This document shows positions 56,442-64,000 of a stretch of DNA of 64,000 nucleotides, piece after piece. How positions within the stretch are numbered: the first letter of the stretch is position 1; the number at the start of each line of letters is the position of its first letter. The translations under genes were made by a program, and so were the position numbers. The notes under the pieces were generated by a model that did no database searches, was not told where the DNA came from, and saw only the letters and a program-made list of their open reading frames with translations. This DNA comes from an uncultured Saprospiraceae bacterium. Lineage in GTDB: Bacteria > Bacteroidota > Bacteroidia > Chitinophagales > Saprospiraceae. The stretch is from the NCBI GenBank assembly GCA_937997635.1, contig CALLFA010000049.1, forward strand, positions 1 to 64,000, written 5' to 3'.

Positions 56442-57112
56442 TTTGTACCTACGGCGCAATGATTTATATGTGGTCTGATGACTACCGATATTTAGTCCCT
56501 ATGGGACACTTTAATAACATTTATGAATTATCTGGTCACCTAGTACGCAATGCTTTCGTCCCGTAGGGACGATATGTGGGTAGTGAAATTAATTGATTGC
56601 ATTGTCGTGCCGTTAGGTACGGAATATGTGTAAACACCTATTGCAAGATCACGGTTTGTACCTAAGGCACAATGATTTATATGTGGTCTGATGACTACCA
56701 ATATTTAGTCCCTGTGGGACTCTTTAATAACATTTATGTAATATCTGGTCACCTAGTACCCAAAGCTTTCGTCCCGTAGGGACGATATGTGGGTAGTGAA
56801 ATTAATTGATTGCATTGCCGTGCCGTTAGGTACGGAATATGTGTACGTACACCTATTCCAAGATCACGGTTTGTACCTACGACACAATGATTTTATATGT
56901 GTGTAATGACTACCGATATTTAGTCCCTATGGGACTCTTTAATAACATTTATATAATATCTGGTCACCTAGTACGCAAAGCTTTCGTCCCGTAGGGACGA
57001 TATATGGGTAGTGTAATTAATTGAATGTAGTTGCCGTGCCGTTAGGTACGGAATATGTGTAAACACCTATTACAAGATCAAGGTTTGTACAAACGGCACA
57101 ATGATTTATATT
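56442..57112. repeat. Tandem array of ~214-bp imperfect repeats (3 full copies + partial fourth) containing several small hairpins
   Basis: 'TTTGTA' unit starts at 56442, 56655, 56870 and 57084 (periods 213, 215, 214). Each full unit has TAGTCCCTATGGGAC-type, CGTCCCGTAGGGACG and GTGCCGTTAGGTACGG palindromes. Confidence 0.95.
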
Positions 57113-57647
57113 AAAACTTATTCTTCCACATCATTGACTCCACTGGCTTTATTGTCCGTTCGTTGTATTTAGCATTTGCTTTACGATTATAATAATTCTT
57201 GACATCGCCATCAATTTGAAAATAGATCAATTGTCCGATTGGCATTCCTGCATATACTCTCACTGGTTTTACACAAGAAATCTCTAATGTCCAAGTGTTG
57301 CAAAACCCAACATCGCCTTTACCAGCTGTCGCATGAATGTCTATACCCAGTCGACCAATACTAGATTTACCCTCTAAAAACGGGACTGTTTTATGCGTTT
57401 CCGTGTATTCTTCTGTGACTCCTAAGTACAATTCACCTGGCTGCAAAACAAAGCCAGAATCAGGGATTTCAAAATGATTGACAGTATTGTGCTTTTTCGC
57501 GTCAAGTATATCGTCATGATAGACCGCCAAATATTCTCCCAAATGAACATCATATGAGTTAGTACCAAGGCATTCTGGTCTGTATGGGTCAATCAATATT
57601 TCCCCTTTATCTATTGCTTCTTTAATTTTCAGGTCGGTTAATATCAT
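57111..57647 (-). CDS. dcd: dCTP deaminase
   Basis: 178 aa; 'LIDPYRPECLGTNSYDVHLGEYLAVY', 'FLEGKSSIGRLGIDIHATAGKGDVGFCNTWTLEISC', 'YAGMPIGQLIYFQ'. Confidence 0.96.
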   Translation of the reverse strand: MILTDLKIKEAIDKGEILIDPYRPECLGTNSYDVHLGEYLAVYHDDILDAKKHNTVNHFEIPDSGFVLQPGELYLGVTEEYTETHKTVPFLEGKSSIGRLGIDIHATAGKGDVGFCNTWTLEISCVKPVRVYAGMPIGQLIYFQIDGDVKNYYNRKANAKYNERTIKPVESMMWKNKF

Positions 57648-57688
57648 ATCTAAACTGTGATGAGGACAATATTAACTAATTTTATCCT

Positions 57689-58339
57689 ATGCCATTGATT
57701 TACAAGATTATTGATTCACCTAAGTCAACAATTGCCGTGTGGAAAGTGACGGAATCTGCTGAATTTCTAGCTGATCGATTAGAGCTTAAAAATGCTAAGG
57801 AGAAACTTTCTCGAATGCATCCGAAGCGTAAACTGGAATGGTTAGCATCAAGACATGTTATCTGCTCGATGCTGAATAATTTTAATGCCTCCAAAATTAA
57901 AAATGATTCTTTTGGTAGACCTTATCATGAGGATATTGATGTCAACATATCCATCAGCCATACAATTGGTTATGTAGCGGTATACTTAAGTAATAAAACC
58001 ATTGGCATCGACATCCAACAAATAACGCCGAAAATAAAGTTGATTGCGCATAAATTTTTAGACATCAACACCCTGCATGAACTTCATCCAGCAGAAAATT
58101 TAGTTGCGCTACATTATTTGTGGGGTGCAAAAGAATGTATGTACAAGTGCTATGGTAAGAAAAAACTTGATTTTAGAGAAAACCTGAAAGTTTCAACTGA
58201 AAAGTTGGTTTTTGCAGATACTAAATTGACATTTCCCTGTAACACAGTTGGGTTGATTTCAAAAGGACTCTATCAAAAAGATATGATGATATCAGGTGTC
58301 AAAATAAATGATGCCTTACTTGTTTATGCGCATGACTAA
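57689..58339 (+). CDS. 4'-phosphopantetheinyl transferase superfamily protein
   Basis: 216 aa; 'ISISHTIGYVAVYLSNKTIGIDIQQITPKIKLIAHKFL', 'LHYLWGAKECMYKCYGKKKLDFRENL' (WxxKE-like motif). Confidence 0.9.
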   Translation: MPLIYKIIDSPKSTIAVWKVTESAEFLADRLELKNAKEKLSRMHPKRKLEWLASRHVICSMLNNFNASKIKNDSFGRPYHEDIDVNISISHTIGYVAVYLSNKTIGIDIQQITPKIKLIAHKFLDINTLHELHPAENLVALHYLWGAKECMYKCYGKKKLDFRENLKVSTEKLVFADTKLTFPCNTVGLISKGLYQKDMMISGVKINDALLVYAHD

Positions 58340-58453
58340 TGAATTCACATTCCAACTCGTGTTGTACATCCTATGCCACCTTCTGGGTCATTAATGCTTT
58401 ACTAATCGCCTTGGGTACTAGATGTCTAGATTACTAAATGTAAGGATTTCAAG

Positions 58454-59221
58454 TCATGACATTGACTCTCCTATCAGTCGAATTCCGTTTAAGGTGAGGT
58501 CTTTCTTGACAAGATCAAATTCAGATTCCAACGGAGTCAAAACACCTGAAAGCCCGCCTGTCGCAATTCGTTTGAAGCGCTTGCCTTTTTCTTTTTCAAT
58601 GGTTTGCAAAATTTCTTTTACCAAACCTATATAGCCTCGAAAGACACCAGCTTGAATAGCGTTTGCTGTATTTTTTCCAATGGCAGAAGCAGGCAGATAA
58701 GCCTGAACCTCTGGGAGTTGCGCTGTACTTCCATGTAAGGTACGCAATGCTGTATTTAGTCCAGGCGCAATTGCAACTCCTTGGATATGATAGTCTTTTT
58801 GGACAACCGTAAATGTCAGTGCGGTACCAAAATCTACGATGATTGTATCGTCATTTTCTTCGTACAAAGCAGCTACTGCATTTGCAATTAGGTCGGTTCC
58901 CATCTCATCTGGATTATCAGTATGAATTGATAGTCCTGGATAAGAATCGAATTGAATCTTATTTATTTTCGCTTTAAACAATGCTGAAAGCATCTCTACA
59001 AATGAATCATCCATGTAAGGCACAACACTGCTCAAACTCACATATTTGATGGCCAATAAATCAATTTTTTCTTCCAACAATGCATCAACAATCCTTTTTT
59101 GATAATACATCCGACTTTCTTCGTTCTTAATTGTTTCCCAGCGCCAAACGTGCAGACAGTTTGTGCCATCATACAGGCCACAAACAACATTAGAGTTCCC
59201 TATATCAAAAACGATATGCAT
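58454..59221 (-). CDS. coaX: Type III pantothenate kinase
   Basis: Start taken at 'MHIVFDIGNSNVVCGLYDG' (59221); 'DEMGTDLIANAVAALYE', 'TIIVDFGTALTFTVV', 'GVAIAPGLNTALRTLHGSTAQLPEV', 'ATGGLSGVL'. Confidence 0.95.
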   Translation of the reverse strand: MHIVFDIGNSNVVCGLYDGTNCLHVWRWETIKNEESRMYYQKRIVDALLEEKIDLLAIKYVSLSSVVPYMDDSFVEMLSALFKAKINKIQFDSYPGLSIHTDNPDEMGTDLIANAVAALYEENDDTIIVDFGTALTFTVVQKDYHIQGVAIAPGLNTALRTLHGSTAQLPEVQAYLPASAIGKNTANAIQAGVFRGYIGLVKEILQTIEKEKGKRFKRIATGGLSGVLTPLESEFDLVKKDLTLNGIRLIGESMS

Positions 59222-60216
59222 TATTTCACTATATTTTTTGTTATCCACCACGACTTTACTCCATCAATTAGAGGTGGCTTTTCGTAAGATAATTTTATTC
59301 GCTGTTTTGCGATTTGTGCTAAAATTTTCCAGTGAAGGTGTACATCATTTAAAATTCTACCAAACTTATATTTAGGGTCATAAATGTGCAATGGTTCTGA
59401 TTTTGCACCATTTAATTCCAACAACTTAAACTCTCCTTTTTTCATTGCTTCAACAGAGTCTGCTTTAAGATCAAGTCTGCAAAAGTCAATGCCTTTGATT
59501 TGTTCAAACAGCTTAGATGCCCATTTCACTAGATTATCGTCGATCGTTTCGTTAAGAGAATGAAATTTTGCTCCTCTAGAATAGTTGCCTATAATATCGA
59601 CACGTTTCGCTTCTCCTTTTGCCAATGTCATGTTTAATTCGTCTTGAAATTTGTCTTTTATCCACTCCTTTTTTAGGAAAGGATTTTCGTCTTCATCTAT
59701 TAGCTGTTCTAATGTTTTGACCCCGTCTCCGACAACTTCTGGGTATGTCTTTTCGATAAAAGAGCTGACACCTACAACACCAGTTTTTGGATATCGATAC
59801 ATTAAAACAGAAAATTCTCGCTTATAATCGACAAATTCTTGTAAGAGAAAATCCTTTGAACCATACAGTTTTTTGTATTCGTCAAGTTGTTCATCATTAT
59901 CCAATTTTGCAACAAGAAAGCCTTTAAAGCCAATATCTGGTTTAATGATAATGGGATAATCCAATTTAATGTCAGTTGTATCTGCATCCGTCGCAGTTGG
60001 CGAAACCAATACTGTTTTAGGAATCCAGTATGAAGGCAATAGTTTGTATACTTCAGATTTTCGATCATCAAACATACCTCCTAATCTGATGGCTGGATTT
60101 GAAGCAGCATAAAAATGTACAGATAGAAATCTAATGCAATACCAACAGTAATAGCTGATTGACTGATAAAAGAAGAGTTTAGAAACCCAATATCCTCTGT
60201 CTGACTGCTTTCTCAC
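59221..60216 (-). CDS. ATP-grasp domain protein (D-Ala-D-Ala ligase/RimK-like fold)
   Basis: 331 aa; 'LDYPIIIKPDIGFKGFLVAKLDN', 'DFLLQEFVDYKREFSVLMYRYP', 'GIDFCRLDLKADSVEAMKKGEFKLLELNGAKSEPLHIYDP'. Stop overlaps the coaX start (TAATG). N-terminal start uncertain. Confidence 0.85.
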   Translation of the reverse strand: MRKQSDRGYWVSKLFFYQSISYYCWYCIRFLSVHFYAASNPAIRLGGMFDDRKSEVYKLLPSYWIPKTVLVSPTATDADTTDIKLDYPIIIKPDIGFKGFLVAKLDNDEQLDEYKKLYGSKDFLLQEFVDYKREFSVLMYRYPKTGVVGVSSFIEKTYPEVVGDGVKTLEQLIDEDENPFLKKEWIKDKFQDELNMTLAKGEAKRVDIIGNYSRGAKFHSLNETIDDNLVKWASKLFEQIKGIDFCRLDLKADSVEAMKKGEFKLLELNGAKSEPLHIYDPKYKFGRILNDVHLHWKILAQIAKQRIKLSYEKPPLIDGVKSWWITKNIVK

Positions 60217-60242
60217 TCCAATAAAAATATATTAATCATAAG

Positions 60243-63104
60243 TTACGCATATTCTTCCATAGGTGGACAAGTGCAAATCAAGTTGCGATCACCATGAGCA
60301 TTGTCAACACGCGAAACTGATGGCCAAAACTTAAATACTTCCTGCTGATATTTCATAGGAAATACGGCTTCCTCTCTCGAATATGCATATGGCCATTCGC
60401 TAGCACATGCCAAAGACAAGGTATGTGGCGCATTGGTTAAAGTATTTGAATCAGCAGACATGTCACCCCTTGCAACTTTATCAATTTCTTTTTTAATCAA
60501 CAACATTGCTTCACAAAAGCGGTCTAGTTCATCCAAACTTTCACTTTCTGTGGGCTCTATCATAATGGTACCAGCCACTGGAAATGACAATGTAGGTGCA
60601 TGAAAACCGTAATCCATTAAACGTTTAGCGACATCTTCTGCCAAAATACCAATTGACTTATACATCCTAAGATCAATTATCAACTCATGAGCAGTTCTCT
60701 CATTTTTGCCTATATAAAGGATTTCATATTCTGACTTAAGTCTGTCTTTGATGTAATTGGCATTTAGAATAGCCATTTCAGTAGACCTTTTCAAACCAGT
60801 ATAACCCAATAGCCTGATGTAGGCGTACGAAATAAGTAATATACTAGCACTGCCATAAGGTGCAGCGGAAACAGATTTTATGGACGAAGATCCGTTATCG
60901 TCTTCAATAAAATGACCTGGTAAAAAAGGTGCTAAAGATTCGTTTACACATATGGGGCCCATTCCAGGGCCTCCTCCTCCATGGGGAATGGCAAATGTTT
61001 TATGTAAGTTGAGATGACAGACATCCGCACCGATAAGTCCAGGGCTAGTCAATCCTACTTGTGCATTCATATTAGCTCCATCCATATACACTTTGCCTCC
61101 AAAATCATGGACCACTCGACATATTTCTCTAATGTCTTCTTCAAAAACACCATGCGTTGATGGATAGGTCACCATTAATGCAGCGAGTGAATCTTTGTGC
61201 AATTCGGCCTTTTCTTTCAAATCTGGCAAATCTATATTACCGAGTTCATCACATTCTACAACAACGACTTTCATACCAGCCATGATGGCACTTGCAGGAT
61301 TTGTACCATGTGCTGAAGAAGGTATGATGGCTATGTTTCTGTGGGTGTCGCCTCTAGATTTATGATATTCTCTGATGACCATAAGGCCTGTGTACTCCCC
61401 TTGCGCACCCGAATTGGGCTGAAGTGAACAAGCGTCAAATCCCGTGATTTCAGCCAAATAGGCTTCTAATTCTTCAAAAACCTGTTGGTATCCTTGGGAC
61501 TGTTCTTTTGGGCAAAAGGGATGGAGATTTGCAAATTCTGGAAAGGAAACCGGAAACAATTCAGTCGCTGCATTCAATTTCATGGTACAAGATCCTAGCG
61601 GAATCATCGAATGCATGAGTGACAAATCTTTGTTTTCTAAACGTTTGATGTATCGCATCATTTCTGTTTCAGACCGATACTTTTTAAATATCGGATGTTG
61701 CAAAAATGAACTTTTGCGCTCAAAATCAGGTGAAATATCTTTATAGGCTACCTTGTTATTTGTGTCTACCTTATTAGCAGAAGGCAGTTGAGAAAAAGTG
61801 TCAACAAGGTCATTAACTTCTGATTCTCCACAAGTCTCGTCAAGACTTATACTGACTTGTCCTTTGATTTCATTAAATAGATTTATCTGTTTACTTTGAA
61901 TAATCTCTTTTTCCTCTTCTTGCAACTCTACAGTGACAGTATCAAACAGTTCTCCTTCTTTAACGACAAAACCCAACAGACTTAATTTATCTCTCAGCAA
62001 TGAAGCATGGGCATGGATGCGAGTAGCAATGTAATTCAATCCTTCTGCTCCATGATAAACAGCATACATGCCAGCCATCACCGCCAATAATGCTTGTGCC
62101 GTACAAATGTTAGAGGTTGCTTTTTCTCTTTTTATGTGTTGCTCCCTTGTTTGCAATGCCATTCGATATGCTTGATTACCAGCAGCATCAATGGACAAGC
62201 CTATTATTCTTCCAGGAATTTGTCTTTTATACTCTTCTTTTGTAGCAAAATAAGCAGCGTGAGGCCCCCCAAACCCTATTGGCACCCCTAATCGCTGAGT
62301 GGTCCCTACACATGCATCAGCGCCCCAATCACCTGGAGGCGTATACAACACTAAGCTTAATAAGTCTGCGGCTGCGATTACGTACACGTTATTTTCTTCG
62401 CACTTCTTTTTAAATGACGTGTAATCGTTCACTATTCCTTCAGCATCTGGGTATTGGACACAGGCTGCAAAAAAGCTTTGGTCTATATCTACGGAATCCC
62501 AAGCTCCTTCTACAAGTTCAATCTCTAATGGTTCGGCACGTAATGCTAATATTTCTTTTGTCTGTTGGAATAATTTTCTATCAACAAATACGCGCCTGAC
62601 TTGATCTCCTTTTACTCGTTTGTTTCGAATGTTGTAAAACATCGTCATTGCCTCAGCTGCAGCAGTGCCTTCATCCAGCAAACTAGCATTGGCAATAGGC
62701 AATCCAGTCAAATCACTTACAACCGTTTGGAAGTTCATCAATGCTTCCATTCTCCCTTGAGAGATTTCGGCCTGATAAGGCGTGTACTGCGTGTACCATC
62801 CGGGGTTCTGAAAAATATTTCTAAGAATGACTGATGGCGTTATGGTCCCATAGTAACCTTGTCCAATAAAGTTTTTCGCCAAAACATTTTTTTCCCCGAT
62901 TGCCTTGATGTGATTGAGATAATCATATTCTGACATTGCATCGGGGACATTTAGATTATCATGTTTTCTGATCGATTGTGGTATCGTCTCACTAATCAAT
63001 TTATCTACTGATTCTACACCTATTGTATTCAGCATATGGTCAACTGTTTCCTCATCAATGCCTACATGCCTATTAAGGAAGTTACTTGGGTCATTATTAA
63101 TCAT
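60243..63104 (-). CDS. gcvP: Glycine dehydrogenase (aminomethyl-transferring), P-protein
   Basis: 953 aa; 'FIGQGYYGTITPSVILRNIFQNPGWYTQYTPYQAEISQGRMEALMNFQTVVSDLTGL', 'MIPLGSCTMKLNAATEL', 'DVCHLNLHKTFAIPHGGGGPGMGPI'. Confidence 0.98.
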   Translation of the reverse strand: MINNDPSNFLNRHVGIDEETVDHMLNTIGVESVDKLISETIPQSIRKHDNLNVPDAMSEYDYLNHIKAIGEKNVLAKNFIGQGYYGTITPSVILRNIFQNPGWYTQYTPYQAEISQGRMEALMNFQTVVSDLTGLPIANASLLDEGTAAAEAMTMFYNIRNKRVKGDQVRRVFVDRKLFQQTKEILALRAEPLEIELVEGAWDSVDIDQSFFAACVQYPDAEGIVNDYTSFKKKCEENNVYVIAAADLLSLVLYTPPGDWGADACVGTTQRLGVPIGFGGPHAAYFATKEEYKRQIPGRIIGLSIDAAGNQAYRMALQTREQHIKREKATSNICTAQALLAVMAGMYAVYHGAEGLNYIATRIHAHASLLRDKLSLLGFVVKEGELFDTVTVELQEEEKEIIQSKQINLFNEIKGQVSISLDETCGESEVNDLVDTFSQLPSANKVDTNNKVAYKDISPDFERKSSFLQHPIFKKYRSETEMMRYIKRLENKDLSLMHSMIPLGSCTMKLNAATELFPVSFPEFANLHPFCPKEQSQGYQQVFEELEAYLAEITGFDACSLQPNSGAQGEYTGLMVIREYHKSRGDTHRNIAIIPSSAHGTNPASAIMAGMKVVVVECDELGNIDLPDLKEKAELHKDSLAALMVTYPSTHGVFEEDIREICRVVHDFGGKVYMDGANMNAQVGLTSPGLIGADVCHLNLHKTFAIPHGGGGPGMGPICVNESLAPFLPGHFIEDDNGSSSIKSVSAAPYGSASILLISYAYIRLLGYTGLKRSTEMAILNANYIKDRLKSEYEILYIGKNERTAHELIIDLRMYKSIGILAEDVAKRLMDYGFHAPTLSFPVAGTIMIEPTESESLDELDRFCEAMLLIKKEIDKVARGDMSADSNTLTNAPHTLSLACASEWPYAYSREEAVFPMKYQQEVFKFWPSVSRVDNAHGDRNLICTCPPMEEYA

Positions 63105-63309
63105 GCAATCAGGTTCGTGTTTTCAATAGTCAAGTACAAAATCTCGAAAGTCACAAATATAATCATTGTATAAACATATTTATAGAAGTAAATATATCTG
63201 CGGCTCGTTCCTTTTAAATTCCTTTACGGTTACGTTAAGTTTTGGTGTTTCGTTTTCGAGAACCTAGCATCCAACCGAGAATAAACTATAGATAATCAAA
63301 TTCTCCAAT

Positions 63310-63468
63310 TGTTATGCTTTTGTAGAAACTAAGATGCGTCCTTGTAGGTTTCACTATTAAATTCAGTCCTTATCTTTGACATACAGTTTAAGGGTGTTAA
63401 AAAATTGTTAGTCGAGCCTCTGAAAAGTCAGAAGGCTCTTCTTTTTTGGACAACTTCAAAACTCATTA
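63310..63468 (+). repeat. Copy 1 of a ~160-bp direct repeat ending in a terminator-like hairpin
   Basis: TGTTATGCTTTTGTAGAAACTAAGATGCG...GTTTAAGGGTGTTAAAAAATTGTTAGTCGAGCCTCTGAAAAGTCAGAAGGCTCTTCTTTTTTGGACAACTTCAAAACTC; near-identical copy 242 bp downstream. Confidence 0.92.
63414..63447 (+). terminator. Terminator-like hairpin in copy 1
   Basis: GAGCCTCTGA-AAAG-TCAGAAGGCTC (one bulge) followed by TTCTTTTTT. Confidence 0.75.
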
Positions 63469-63551
63469 ACTACTGTTCGCAGTCTACTTTCTCTCTCCTT
63501 AACCAACCGAATTCCTGCTATCTAAACGTTTGTTAAGCCTAATTTTTATGC

Positions 63552-63713
63552 TGTTGTGCTTTTGTAGAAGCCAAGATGCATGCTTGTAGGTTTCATTACT
63601 ATATTCTGCCCCTATCTTTGATATACAGTTTAAGGGTGTTAAAAAATTGTTTAGTCGAGCCTCTGAAAAGTCAGAAGGCTCTTCTTTTTTTTGGACAGCT
63701 TCAAAACTCTTTA
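63552..63713 (+). repeat. Copy 2 of the ~160-bp direct repeat
   Basis: TGTTGTGCTTTTGTAGAAGCCAAGATGCATG...GTTTAAGGGTGTTAAAAAATTGTTTAGTCGAGCCTCTGAAAAGTCAGAAGGCTCTTCTTTTTTTTGGACAGCTTCAAAACTC. Confidence 0.92.
63657..63692 (+). terminator. Terminator-like hairpin in copy 2
   Basis: Same GAGCCTCTGA-AAAG-TCAGAAGGCTC stem followed by TTCTTTTTTTT. Confidence 0.75.
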
Positions 63714-63809
63714 AGTCAATCTTCCAGCGGTTGGTTTCAATCTAAGATAAGTTTATACTGCCAAAAGAGCGACATGGTGCGCTATCTATTATTATCTGTG
63801 GTGCTCCAT

Positions 63810-63995
63810 TCACCCTAGATTTATTCTCAATTCAAGGTTTCCGCCTAGACCAAATTCAACGATTTTTTTTAAAGTTGAAATTCGTACTTCTTTGATATTA
63901 TTCTCGAGTTTAGAAATGTATGATTTTGTTGTACCAACTTTATCTGCTAGTTCTTGTTGAGTCAATCCTGACTTAAGCCGAGCTTCTCTAATCAT
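63810..63995 (-). CDS. XRE-family helix-turn-helix protein (possible antitoxin), may extend past the window
   Basis: 61 aa; 'IREARLKSGLTQQELADKVGTTKSYISKLENNIKEVRISTLKKIVEFGLGGNLELRI'. Confidence 0.85.
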   Translation of the reverse strand: MIREARLKSGLTQQELADKVGTTKSYISKLENNIKEVRISTLKKIVEFGLGGNLELRINLG

Positions 63996-64000
63996 ATAAC

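Noticed and set aside
56442-57112. 214-bp array as a CRISPR
   Set aside because: Unit too long, directly tandem with no spacers, internal palindromes scattered; no cas genes nearby.
63576-63818. 80-aa plus-strand ORF in the duplicated element
   Set aside because: Spans the terminator hairpin and is not preserved in the first copy.

Overview
This is a Bacteroidota window; the T9SS sorting domains, SprB/PorP content and protein style suggest Saprospiraceae or a close relative, which is inference. It is dominated by giant type IX secretion (T9SS) cargo genes. Six ORFs with recognisable T9SS C-terminal sorting domains (2106-11426, 23563-28470, 28803-33833, 35472-40130, 40363-49557, 52409-54313) take up about 35 kb of the 64 kb. 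The main candidate system is 23.5-50.3 kb. It contains a scaffoldin-like protein with about five cohesin-like domains joined by (GGGDN)n, (GGD)n and poly-Pro linkers, SprB-like repeats and a type B (gliding-motility-associated) sorting domain. It is followed by a PorP/SprF gene and flanked by three paralogous giant secreted proteins that each carry a dockerin-like module, a cohesin-like module and a type A sorting tail. Next to these is an orphan LuxR-type response regulator whose phospho-acceptor Asp appears to be Glu. This looks like a non-cellulolytic, T9SS-exported cohesin-dockerin surface assembly. A separate 3106-aa protein is built of about 26 copies of a ~110-aa repeat I cannot assign to a named family. 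The rest is ordinary chromosomal content: dnaE, def, ruvX, tatD, an RNase H with viroplasmin domain, dcd, coaX, gcvP, a PPTase, a glycosylasparaginase, an acyltransferase, thioredoxin-like proteins and a two-component system. There is also a TetR/SDR pair with matched operator palindromes, a ~214-bp tandem hairpin-rich repeat array, and a duplicated ~160-bp element ending in a terminator. I recognised no rRNA, tRNA or CRISPR. All family calls are from reading the translations; no database search was run.
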